A stretch of 64,000 nt of DNA from Lacisediminihabitans profunda (GTDB lineage Bacteria; Actinomycetota; Actinomycetes; Actinomycetales; Microbacteriaceae): NCBI RefSeq assembly GCF_008040105.1, contig NZ_VRMG01000004.1, forward strand, positions 355,256-419,255. The letters are read 5' to 3'. Below, one piece after another: positions 1 through 8,478 of the stretch. A program made the position numbers and the translations under genes. Positions within the stretch are counted from its first letter, which is position 1, and every line of letters begins with the position of its first letter. The notes under the pieces were generated by a model, which did not search any database, was not told the origin of the DNA, and worked only from the letters and a program-made list of their open reading frames with translations.

Positions 1-481
1 CGGCGGCCGGAACGAGCCAGGCCGGTGCCGGTCCGAACTCCGTCGCGATGTCGACGTCCTCGAAGGGCACCCCCAGTTCGGCCGGGGTGAGGAAGAACCA
101 GCCGCTGATCCGTCCGCGGGTTGCCTTCGCCAACTCTCCGGAATCGACCGAGATCACTCGGCGGGTGACCGTGTGATCCGACCGGCGGATGATCTCGCCG
201 AGCTTGGCATGTCCGGCTCCGTCAGCGAACCAGAAGCTGTATTCGCCGGGAAGCAGGGCATCCGGCGTGTCACTGAGGGTGATCGTCGCGGCCTCGAGAT
301 CCACCGACAGCACCACGACGTCCTCCGGACGACGCCGCGGTGGCGTCACCACCGTGCGGGCGACCACCACCGTGAGCACGCTCGATGCGACGGCACCGAG
401 GCTCACTGCTGCTCCGGCGGCCAGCAGGCTCGCGGTCAACCAAGGGAAGCCCCGGACGGCGTGCCTTCGAGAATCTGCCAC
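1..481 (-). CDS. Alpha/beta-hydrolase-like protein, N-terminal part (runs off the window)
   Basis: An open frame of 160 codons reads from a GTG at 481 down to the window edge with the strong third-position GC expected of real genes here. The first ~40 residues contain one hydrophobic segment (about 14-40, rich in Ala, Leu and Val) that looks like a membrane anchor or uncleaved signal. A predicted beta-rich region follows, with the segment LLPGEYSFWF and then GHAKLGEI. I associate this N-terminal layout with membrane-anchored alpha/beta hydrolases of Micrococcales, but the catalytic Ser-Asp-His part lies outside the window, so the enzyme assignment is inference. It is divergent from the DUF3000 gene with only 22 bases between start codons, so the two promoters must overlap. 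Confidence 0.6.
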   Translation of the reverse strand, partial: MADSRRHAVRGFPWLTASLLAAGAAVSLGAVASSVLTVVVARTVVTPPRRRPEDVVVLSVDLEAATITLSDTPDALLPGEYSFWFADGAGHAKLGEIIRRSDHTVTRRVISVDSGELAKATRGRISGWFFLTPAELGVPFEDVDIATEFGPAPAWLVPAA

Positions 482-503
482 AGTCGAACTTTAGTCTTCA
501 GTC

Positions 504-1100
504 GTGCCCGAAAAACCCGCAGGACAATCGGTGCCGGCCGTCTTCACCGCCGCGCTCCACTCTGTTCGCCGCGCCCGGCTGCGCTCCGAGCTCACCCTCA
601 CCGAGATCCCCGCGCCCGGCAATCTCGCGCCGTACAGCATCGCGCTCGCGGCGGACGTGACGCCAGCCCGCCACGAGGCAGACTCCGACCTCGGCACTGG
701 CCGGTTCATCCTGCTCTACGACCCGAGCGAGCCCGAGGCGTGGGGCGGCCCCTTCCGCATCGTCTGCTTCGCCCAGGCACCGCTCGAGACCGACATCGGA
801 CTCGACCCGTTCCTCGCGGACGTCGCGTGGTCCTGGCTCGTGGACGCGCTCGATGCGAGGGGCGCCAAATACATGGCAGCCGCCGGCACCGCCACCAAGA
901 TCCTCTCGACCGGCTACGGCGAGCTCGCCAGCCAGGGCGACGGTGCCCAGATCGAACTCCGGGCCTCCTGGAGCCCACTCGACCACGACATCACCGCACA
1001 TGTGGAAGGCTGGGGTGAGTTGTTGTGCATGCTGGCGGGCCTCCCGCCGGCCGTCGAAGGAGTCAGTTTGTTAGCGGCGCGTCGAGCTGCACGTGAGTGA
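504..1100 (+). CDS. DUF3000 domain protein
   Basis: This 198-residue soluble protein starts at a GTG and matches in length and sequence the actinobacterial DUF3000 family, whose function is not known. Visible landmarks are an N-terminal helix (FTAALHSVRRARLRSEL), a segment with PIP-type loops (EIPAPGNLAPYSIAL), and a Trp-rich stretch around residues 75-115 (EAWGGPFRIVCF, DVAWSWLVDAL). No signal peptide or membrane segment is present. Its last 8 bases overlap the start of the RNase D gene, an arrangement I recognise from many actinobacteria, so the two are probably co-translated. The link to RNase D suggests, but does not prove, a role connected with RNA processing. Confidence 0.85.
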   Translation: MPEKPAGQSVPAVFTAALHSVRRARLRSELTLTEIPAPGNLAPYSIALAADVTPARHEADSDLGTGRFILLYDPSEPEAWGGPFRIVCFAQAPLETDIGLDPFLADVAWSWLVDALDARGAKYMAAAGTATKILSTGYGELASQGDGAQIELRASWSPLDHDITAHVEGWGELLCMLAGLPPAVEGVSLLAARRAARE

Positions 1101-2349
1101 CACCGAACACGACCCCACCCCACCGGAGGCCGTGGCGGTCGAACAGGCAGCCCATGCACTCGTCTCCGCGATCGAATCGCGGGAGGAGTACCTGCGCGCG
1201 GTGGAGACGATCGCGGCCGGTCACGGGCCGATCGCCATCGATGCCGAGCGGGCATCCGGGTTCCGGTACTCGCAGCGCGCGTACCTGATCCAGGTGTTCC
1301 GCCGCGGGGCCGGGGTGTTCCTCTTCGACCCGCCGGCCATTGGGGACTTCGCCGAGCTCAACGACGTGATCGCCGACGAGGAGTGGGTGCTGCACGCGGC
1401 AAGCCAGGACCTCGCCTGCCTGCGCGAGGTGGGACTCGACCCCACGCACATCTTCGACACCGAACTCGGTGCACGCCTGGCCGGACTGCCCAGGGTGGGA
1501 CTCGGCACGGTCGTGGACGAGCTGCTCGGCATCCACCTCGCCAAGGAGCACTCGGCGGCCGACTGGTCGACGCGGCCGCTCCCCCAGTCCTGGCTCGTGT
1601 ACGCCGCTCTCGACGTTGAACTTCTCGTCGATCTGCGGGATGCCATGGCCGGCCTGCTCGATGAGGCGGGCAAGACCGCGATCGCCGCCCAGGAGTTCGC
1701 CGCGGTGCTCACCCGGGAGGCCAAGCCGTCCAAGGGCGAGGGCTGGCGTCGACTCTCCGGACTGCACACCGTGCGGGGCCCGCGCAACCTCGCCGTCGCC
1801 CGGGAACTCTGGGAGGCACGCGACGCGTTCGCCCGGGAGACCGACATCGCCCCCGGACGACTCGTGCCGGACTCGTCGCTGATCGCGGTGGCGAAGGCCA
1901 TGCCCGAGTCGAAGCAGGCCCTCGCGGCAATGCGGGAATTCAACGGCCGGGCCAGCCGATCCGAACTGTCCCGCTGGTGGGCGGCCATCGAGGCCGGCCG
2001 GATCAGCGAGGACCTCCCCGCGCTACGGGTGCCCGGAGAGACGATGCCACCGCCCAGGATCTGGTCGGATCGCAACCCGGAGGCCGACAAGCGACTCAAG
2101 ACCGCCCGTGCCGCGGTGACCGAGGCGTCGACCGACCTCAGCATCCCCGTCGAGAACCTCCTCACCCCGGAGCTGCTGCGCCGCCTCGCCTGGGCCCCGC
2201 CCTCGCCGCTGGACCTCGCCGCCGTGCAGGAGCGGCTCGTGGACCTCGGCGCGCGCCCCTGGCAGATTGACGCAATCGCACAGGTAGTTCTCGATGCCTT
2301 TGTCGAAGCCAACCAAACTCCGCTCCAGACTGACGAATCGGATTCGTAG
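1093..2349 (+). CDS. rnd: Ribonuclease D (HRDC domain)
   Basis: This 418-residue protein is a 3'-5' exoribonuclease of the DEDDy family, expected to trim 3' ends of tRNA and other stable RNAs in the cytoplasm. The exonuclease domain occupies roughly residues 20-200. The first acidic pair is in IAIDAERASG, the second motif in LHAASQDLACLREVG, and the DEDDy tyrosine/aspartate motif in YAALDVELLVDL. An HRDC nucleic-acid-binding domain follows (about 215-295). A C-terminal extension to 418 is normal for actinobacterial members. The GTG start overlaps the end of the DUF3000 gene by 8 bases, so translational coupling is likely. All metal-binding acidic residues I can check are intact. Confidence 0.93.
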   Translation: MSDTEHDPTPPEAVAVEQAAHALVSAIESREEYLRAVETIAAGHGPIAIDAERASGFRYSQRAYLIQVFRRGAGVFLFDPPAIGDFAELNDVIADEEWVLHAASQDLACLREVGLDPTHIFDTELGARLAGLPRVGLGTVVDELLGIHLAKEHSAADWSTRPLPQSWLVYAALDVELLVDLRDAMAGLLDEAGKTAIAAQEFAAVLTREAKPSKGEGWRRLSGLHTVRGPRNLAVARELWEARDAFARETDIAPGRLVPDSSLIAVAKAMPESKQALAAMREFNGRASRSELSRWWAAIEAGRISEDLPALRVPGETMPPPRIWSDRNPEADKRLKTARAAVTEASTDLSIPVENLLTPELLRRLAWAPPSPLDLAAVQERLVDLGARPWQIDAIAQVVLDAFVEANQTPLQTDESDS

Positions 2350-2422
2350 GAACAAGCAAACGATTCCTGTCGAAAAATCGGCCAGCCTAGGATCGAAGGA
2401 GACCCAAGACAGTGGAGGCATA

Positions 2423-3625
2423 GTGGCCGAGAGACATGAAGTTGTGTTCGTCGATGGGGTTCGCACCCCGTTCGGACGCGCCGGCGAAAAGGGAATGTAC
2501 TGGAACACCAGGGCGGATGACCTGGTCGTGAAGGCGATGGTCGGGTTGCTGGACCGCAACCCGGACGTTCCCAAGGATCGCATCGACGACGTCGCCATCG
2601 CGGCCACGACCCAGCAGGGCGACCAGGGCCTCACCCTCGGACGCACCGCGGCCCTCCTCGCCGGACTGCCCAAGTCCGTGCCCGGTTTCGCGATCGATCG
2701 CATGTGCGCCGGCGCGATGACCTCGGTCACGACCCTCGCCGGCGGGATCGCCTTCGGAGCCTACGACCTCGCCCTCGCCGGTGGAGTCGAACACATGGGA
2801 CGCCATCCGATGGGCTTCGGCGCCGACCCGAACCCCCGATTCCTCGCCGAGAAGCTCGTGAGCGAGGAGGCCCTCAACATGGGCTCCACCGCCGAGCGGA
2901 TCCACGACCGCTTCCCGCAGCTCACCAAGGAGCGCGCGGACACCTTCGCGATGCGCAGCCAGCAGAAGGCAGCGGCGGCCTACGAGGCGGGCAAGATCCA
3001 GCCGGATCTCATCCCGGTCGCCACCCGCAGCGAGAGCGGCTGGGGCCTCGCCACGCGCGACGAGGCGCTTCGCCCGGGCACCACCATGGAGGGCCTCGCC
3101 GCCCTCAAGACGCCGTTCCGCCCGCACGGCCGGGTCACGGCCGGCAACTCGTCCGGGCTCAACGACGGTGCGACCATCAGCCTGCTCGCGAGCGAGGCGG
3201 CCGCGAAGGAACTCGGCCTCTCGGCCAAGATGAAGCTCGTGAGCTTCGCCTTCGCCGGTGTCGAACCGGAGATCATGGGCATCGGCCCCGTGCCATCCAC
3301 CGAGAAGGCCCTCAAGAAGGCCGGACTCGACATCACGGACATCGGGCTGTTCGAGCTCAACGAGGCGTTCGCGGTACAGGTGCTCTCGCTGCTCGACCAC
3401 TTCGGCATCGACGATGATGACCCCCGGGTCAACCAGTGGGGCGGCGCGATCGCGATCGGCCACCCGCTCGCGTCATCCGGTGTTCGACTCATGATCCAGC
3501 TCGCCGCCCAGTTCGCGGAGCGACCGGATGTCCGCTACGGCCTCACCGCCATGTGCATCGGCCTCGGCCAGGGCGGCTCGGTCATCTGGGAGAACCCGTT
3601 CTACAACGGAAAGAAGAAGAAGTAA
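2423..3625 (+). CDS. fadA: Thiolase (acetyl-CoA C-acyltransferase)
   Basis: This 400-residue thiolase performs the last step of beta-oxidation, splitting 3-ketoacyl-CoA with CoA to give acetyl-CoA. The nucleophile is Cys95 in DRMCAGAMTS. The C-terminal catalytic motifs are GGAIAIGHPLASSG (His) and MCIGLGQGG (Cys). The open frame extends 43 codons further upstream, but that part overlaps RNase D and has no thiolase similarity. The GTG at 2423 is preceded by GTGGAGG at a good distance, and the protein then begins with the family-typical VVFVDGVRTPFG. Its stop codon overlaps the ATG of the next gene by one base (TAATG), so the pair forms a two-gene beta-oxidation operon. Confidence 0.93.
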   Translation: MAERHEVVFVDGVRTPFGRAGEKGMYWNTRADDLVVKAMVGLLDRNPDVPKDRIDDVAIAATTQQGDQGLTLGRTAALLAGLPKSVPGFAIDRMCAGAMTSVTTLAGGIAFGAYDLALAGGVEHMGRHPMGFGADPNPRFLAEKLVSEEALNMGSTAERIHDRFPQLTKERADTFAMRSQQKAAAAYEAGKIQPDLIPVATRSESGWGLATRDEALRPGTTMEGLAALKTPFRPHGRVTAGNSSGLNDGATISLLASEAAAKELGLSAKMKLVSFAFAGVEPEIMGIGPVPSTEKALKKAGLDITDIGLFELNEAFAVQVLSLLDHFGIDDDDPRVNQWGGAIAIGHPLASSGVRLMIQLAAQFAERPDVRYGLTAMCIGLGQGGSVIWENPFYNGKKKK

Positions 3626-5742
3626 TGGCGCAGTTCGACGACCTCCGGGCCCTGTCGCAGGACGAGGTTGTCACGCACTCCCTCGTGCGTGACGTTCCCC
3701 TCTCGGGCGGAAAGACACTCGCGCTCATCACCCTCGACAACGGCAGGGACCACACGCGCCCGAGCACCCTCGGTCCGCTCACCCTGCTCGAGTTCGGCGA
3801 GACGCTCGCCGCCCTGAAGGATCGTGCGGCTGAGGGCGAGATCGCGGCGGTCGCGGTCACCGGCAAGCCATTCGTCCTCGCGGCGGGCGCCGACCTGAGC
3901 AAGGTCGGCGACATCCCGGACCGGGCGACGGCGAAACACCTCGCCCAGCTCGGCCACCAGGCGCTCGGCGCCCTCGGCGACCTTGGCGTGCCGTCGTTCG
4001 TCTTCATCAACGGCCTCGCCCTCGGCGGAGGGCTCGAGATCGGCCTCAACGCCGACTACCGCACCGTTGACCGAAGCGTTGCCGGAATCGCGCTGCCCGA
4101 GGTCTCCCTCGGCATGATTCCCGGCTGGGGCGGCGCCTGGCTGCTGCCCAATCTGATCGGGATCGAGAACGCGCTCAAGGTGATCGTGGAGAACCCGCTG
4201 AAGAACCGCATGCTCAAGGGCCAGGACGCCTTCGATCTCGGCATCGCGGACGCGATCTTCGACTCGGTGAACTTCCTCGAGGACTCCATCGCCTGGGCCG
4301 ACGATGTGCTTTCCGGCGAGATCAAGGTCAAGCGGCCGAACGAGCCGGGCAAGATCGAGCGCGCGGTCAAGTGGGATGTCGCGGTCGGCATCGCCCGCAA
4401 GTCGCTCGAGAGCAAGATCGGCACGGTCGCCAAGTCGCCGTACGCCGCGCTCGACCTCATCAAGGCGGCCAAGAACACCGACAAGGCCACCGGATTCGCC
4501 GCCGAGGACGAGGCCCTCGCCAACCTGGTCTCCGGGGACCAGTTCCAGGCGAGCATCTACGCCTTCAACCTCGTGCAGAAGCGGGCCAAGCGTCCGGCCG
4601 GTGCCCCCGACAAGGCACTCGCCCGACCGGTCACCAAGGTCGGCGTGATCGGCGCCGGCCTCATGGCCAGCCAGTTCGCGCTGCTCTTCGTGCGTCGCCT
4701 CAAGGTGCCGGTGATCATCACCGACCTCGACCAGGCTCGCGTCGACAAGGGGGTGGAGTACATCCACAACGAGATCGACACTCTCCTCGGCAAGAAGCGC
4801 ATCTCGCCGGACGAGGCGAACCGCCTGAAGGCGCTCGTCACCGGCACCACGGACAAGGCCGAATTCGCCGACTGCGACTGGGTCATCGAAGCCGTGTTCG
4901 AGGAGCTCGAGGTGAAGCAGCAGGTGTTCGCGGATGTCGAAAAATACATCTCCGAGACCGCGGTGCTCGCCACCAACACCTCGTCGCTCTCGGTCGAACA
5001 GATCGGCGCGAAACTCGACCATCCGGAACGTCTCGTCGGGTTCCACTTCTTCAATCCGGTGGCCGTGATGCCGCTCGTCGAGGTCGTCAAGGCGCCGAGC
5101 ACTGATGTCGCGACGCTCAGCACGGCCATGGTGACGGCCGCCGGGCTCTACAAGAATGCTGTCATCACCACGGACACTCCCGGTTTCGTCGTCAACCGCA
5201 TCCTCGCCAAGGTTCTCGGCGAGGCGATGCACGCGGTGGACACCGGCACGCCATTCGAGGTCGTGGAGGAGTCGACGAAGCCATTCGGGCTCCCGATGAC
5301 CCCGTTCCAGTTGCTCGAGCTCGTGGGGCTCAAGGTGGGGGCGCATGTGCTCGACACGCATCACGCGGCGTTCCCCGACAGGTTCTTCGAGAGCCAGAAC
5401 CTTCACAAGCTCGCGGAGCTCGGCCATATCTTCGAGCGGGACTCCAAGGGCAAGGTGAAGGGCATCGACAAGAAGGCCCGCGACATCGTGGCCGGCGGCA
5501 CGACCCCGATGACGGCGGTCGAGCTGCAGACGCGCATCGAGGACGGCCTGGCGGACGAGATCCATCGGATGCTGGAGTCGAATGTCGTGGCCGCACCGGA
5601 GGACATCGACCTCTGCCTCATCCTCGGGGCCCGTTACCCCTTCCAGATGGGCGGCGCGACGCCGTACCTCGACCGGGTGGGGGCCTCGGAACGGGTCTTC
5701 GGCGACACCTTCCACCACCCGCCGATCCGCGGCGCCGAGTAG
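3625..5742 (+). CDS. fadB: Enoyl-CoA hydratase / 3-hydroxyacyl-CoA dehydrogenase fusion (FadB-like)
   Basis: This 705-residue bifunctional protein covers the two middle steps of beta-oxidation. The N-terminal crotonase domain (about 25-300) has the oxyanion-hole and catalytic Glu motifs NGLALGGGLEIGL and LPEVSLGMIPGWGG. The NAD-binding dehydrogenase domain begins near residue 330 with KVGVIGAGLMASQFAL and includes the catalytic His in VGFHFFNPVAVMPLVEVV. A C-terminal dehydrogenase domain with PGFVVNRIL completes it. All key residues appear intact. I start it at the ATG at 3625, which overlaps the thiolase stop. A longer upstream frame exists but only duplicates thiolase coding sequence. With the thiolase it forms a trifunctional alpha2beta2-type system, cytosolic and soluble. 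Confidence 0.92.
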   Translation: MAQFDDLRALSQDEVVTHSLVRDVPLSGGKTLALITLDNGRDHTRPSTLGPLTLLEFGETLAALKDRAAEGEIAAVAVTGKPFVLAAGADLSKVGDIPDRATAKHLAQLGHQALGALGDLGVPSFVFINGLALGGGLEIGLNADYRTVDRSVAGIALPEVSLGMIPGWGGAWLLPNLIGIENALKVIVENPLKNRMLKGQDAFDLGIADAIFDSVNFLEDSIAWADDVLSGEIKVKRPNEPGKIERAVKWDVAVGIARKSLESKIGTVAKSPYAALDLIKAAKNTDKATGFAAEDEALANLVSGDQFQASIYAFNLVQKRAKRPAGAPDKALARPVTKVGVIGAGLMASQFALLFVRRLKVPVIITDLDQARVDKGVEYIHNEIDTLLGKKRISPDEANRLKALVTGTTDKAEFADCDWVIEAVFEELEVKQQVFADVEKYISETAVLATNTSSLSVEQIGAKLDHPERLVGFHFFNPVAVMPLVEVVKAPSTDVATLSTAMVTAAGLYKNAVITTDTPGFVVNRILAKVLGEAMHAVDTGTPFEVVEESTKPFGLPMTPFQLLELVGLKVGAHVLDTHHAAFPDRFFESQNLHKLAELGHIFERDSKGKVKGIDKKARDIVAGGTTPMTAVELQTRIEDGLADEIHRMLESNVVAAPEDIDLCLILGARYPFQMGGATPYLDRVGASERVFGDTFHHPPIRGAE

Positions 5743-5783
5743 CCTCACTCCCCCGCCGAACCCACCCCTCCGAAGTCCCAGCC

Positions 5784-5869
5784 TTCCGAAATCCATGCAT
5801 TCTTCGCCGTCACCCGGCGTGTTGACACAGACACACCGGACTCGCCGAAGGATTGCATGGATTTCGGAA
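5784..5869. repeat. 86-bp palindromic repeat, family A, copy 1
   Basis: This element has perfect 16-bp terminal inverted repeats (TTCCGAAATCCATGCA at the left, its reverse complement at the right). A second nested dyad in the middle is built on CCGGCGTGT and ACACACCGG. The whole can fold into a long cruciform or hairpin. It sits between the convergent fadB and AbiEi-like genes, where it could also act as a bidirectional terminator. Copy 2 lies 1164 bases further on in the same orientation with only a few differences near the right arm. A diverged copy lies at 51907-51992. Equal length with conserved ends is what a MITE- or REPIN-like element would show. Confidence 0.85.
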
Positions 5870-5929
5870 AGGGCGGAGTGGACGAGGGCGGCGCGGCTGA
5901 GGCGGCGGGCGGGGACGCGGGGCGGGACG

Positions 5930-6838
5930 TCAGCGGCGGCGAGACAGGTGCTCGCCGCGCGCCATGACGGCCTGGATCATGCTCAGGGTGGCCGGCCAGT
6001 CGAACATCACCATGAAGTAGCTGATCCGGATCACGTGGTAGCCGAGCGCCTCCAGGAACGCGTCGCGCAGCCGGTCGGCATTCATCGTCTTCGCAACCTG
6101 CGCGGGCGTCATGTCTTGGGTGTACTTCGCTGCGCCATCCACCTCGATGGCGAGACGGTCTCCGATCAGGAGGTCTATCCATCGCTCGCCCAGCACGGGA
6201 ACCTGCAGCCTGGTTGCGATTCCGACCGTCGCCAGCCTGCATCGGCAAATGCTTTCCGGGTAGCTATCGCTCTTTCCGTCGGCGCGATCCAGAATGCACT
6301 GCCGTCGCGCCGGCAGCCGTGCGCGCAGCCACGCGATGCCCTCGGAGTCGAGAGTCCCGAGGCGCAGGGCCGAATCGACGCAGGCGACGGCGTCTTCCTC
6401 GGACTCCGTCGTCGCCACCTGGAGCAGGCAGTCGAGCAGCCCCACCCGAAGTCGTGTGGCGAGGGTCGGCGCCTGGACCCGGCCACGGTGAACGACAGTT
6501 GTCTCCCCCACCGCCTCGCTCAGGCGCCGATAGCAATCCTCCTCCGTCCTCAGGCGGCTCGACTCGTGCGCGACGTGGACGTGCAGGGGAAACTCGTGCG
6601 GCACAGAAAGGCCATAGGTCGTCGCGGCTGACACCGACGCCAGGCGCCCGCCCACCCTCAGGGCGCGAATGTATTCCTCCCGCGTGCTCGGGAGCGCGTA
6701 CCAGCCCTGGCGGGGGCGGAGCAGCACGCCCGAACGAACCGCCGCCGTCAACGCGTGGCTAGACGCCCCGAGGGCGAGGAGCTCTCGCGTGGCCATCACT
6801 CCGCCGTGTCGACGGATGACTTCGGGCAGCGAGCGCAT
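5930..6838 (-). CDS. AbiEi-like N-terminal domain with C-terminal DUF559/Vsr-like nuclease-fold domain
   Basis: This 302-residue protein starts with a winged-helix region typical of the AbiEi-type antitoxin N-terminus (HGGVMATRELLALG, then SGVLLRPRQGWYALP). It ends with a region resembling DUF559 or very-short-patch-repair-type nuclease folds: RWIDLLIGDRLAIEVDGAAKY, then a Leu/Arg helix and GYHVIRISYF. The D-L-L-I and I-E-V-D-G pattern matches the acidic core of that fold. No cognate AbiEii-type nucleotidyltransferase toxin is adjacent, so it is an orphan. Such proteins are common and mostly uncharacterised in Micrococcales. Its codon use is less GC-biased than its neighbours, and it is bracketed by two near-identical 86-bp repeats, both hinting at acquisition by transfer. 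Toxin-antitoxin or defence function is inference. Confidence 0.75.
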   Translation of the reverse strand: MRSLPEVIRRHGGVMATRELLALGASSHALTAAVRSGVLLRPRQGWYALPSTREEYIRALRVGGRLASVSAATTYGLSVPHEFPLHVHVAHESSRLRTEEDCYRRLSEAVGETTVVHRGRVQAPTLATRLRVGLLDCLLQVATTESEEDAVACVDSALRLGTLDSEGIAWLRARLPARRQCILDRADGKSDSYPESICRCRLATVGIATRLQVPVLGERWIDLLIGDRLAIEVDGAAKYTQDMTPAQVAKTMNADRLRDAFLEALGYHVIRISYFMVMFDWPATLSMIQAVMARGEHLSRRR

Positions 6839-6947
6839 TCCCCCAGTGTGCGAATGCGTGCCGCCTCGGTCCTCCGTCTCCCCTCATCCGTGAGTGGACG
6901 CCAGCGCGACCGGCCTGTGGAGGAGATGCCGTGCGCCGCCCGCCGCC

Positions 6948-7033
6948 TTCCGAAATCCATGCATTCTTCGCCGTCACCCGGCGTGTTGACACAGACACAC
7001 CGGGGTGGGCGAAGGATTGCATGGATTTCGGAA
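6948..7033. repeat. 86-bp palindromic repeat, family A, copy 2
   Basis: This is nearly identical to the copy at 5784-5869 and in the same orientation. The 16-bp terminal inverted repeats and the central CCGGCGTGT/ACACACCGG dyad are the same, and differences are confined to a few bases right of the central dyad (ACTCGC versus GGTGGG). It lies between the start of the AbiEi-like gene and the end of the aldo/keto reductase gene, both transcribed leftward. With copy 1 it brackets the AbiEi-like gene exactly, leaving a 1.25-kb unit that could move or be lost by recombination between the copies. Confidence 0.85.
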
Positions 7034-7076
7034 GGGCCAGGCGGGCGGCGCTAAGGGGGGCGGCGCGATGAGGGGG

Positions 7077-8050
<974 letters not shown>

Positions 8051-8054
<4 letters not shown>

Positions 8055-8434
8055 TCGGTGGGGGTCCTTCCCTGATAGGTCGCGATCTTGAAATCGATCG
8101 CGGCCAGGCTGTTGGTCATCTCGTCGAGCTGCGCCGCGACGTTGATGCGATGGATGAGCAGAAGTTCCAGTCGGTCGGCGACCGTCGACTCGCCGGTTCG
8201 CACGAGCTCGACGTATTGCCGCACACGGGCGATGGGCAGTCCCGTGGACCGCAGCTTGGTGAGGAAGCCCACCCAGCGCACGTCGGCCTCGGAGTAGCGT
8301 CGATGGGTCGAGGACGCGCGGTCGACTGGCGTGAGCATGAGGCCGGTGCGCTCGTAGTAGCGGAGCGTGTGGGTCGAGAGACCGGTGAGCTCGGCGGCCT
8401 CGGAGATCGAGTGGGTCGATTCGGTTACCGTCAT
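8051..8434 (-). CDS. MerR-family transcriptional regulator
   Basis: This 127-residue regulator has the MerR winged helix-turn-helix at residues ~9-50 ([24 protein letters not shown]) and the second wing in [15 protein letters not shown] coiled-coil dimerisation helix with many Leu follows ([21 protein letters not shown]). There is no cysteine in the effector region, so a heavy-metal sensor of the MerR/ZntR type is unlikely. It resembles the small regulators that precede oxidoreductase genes. It is the first gene of a two-gene unit with the aldo/keto reductase. A perfect dyad inside its own promoter with a 19-bp spacer is the classical MerR arrangement, so it probably autoregulates the operon. 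Confidence 0.92.
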
Positions 8435-8440
8435 GCCCCA

Positions 8441-8471
8441 AGGCTAGAACTTAGAGCGCACTCTAAGTCAA
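8441..8471 (-). promoter_or_regulatory. MerR-type promoter with operator dyad
   Basis: On the minus strand a -35 element TTGACT (8466-8471) and a -10 element TAGCCT (8441-8446) are separated by 19 bases, the lengthened spacer typical of MerR-activated promoters. A perfect inverted repeat ACTTAGAG-CGCA-CTCTAAGT (8449-8468) fills the spacer. The -10 element ends only six bases before the merR ATG at 8434, so the transcript should be leaderless or almost so. Confidence 0.8.
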
Positions 8472-8478
8472 ACCGGGC

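Noticed and set aside
2294..2422. Longer N-terminus for the thiolase
   Set aside because: These 43 codons overlap RNase D and the intergenic leader and have no thiolase similarity. The GTG at 2423 has a good ribosome-binding site.
3601..5796. A 731-codon open frame on the minus strand opposite the FadB-like gene
   Set aside because: Antisense composition artefact; the plus-strand gene has complete catalytic motifs.
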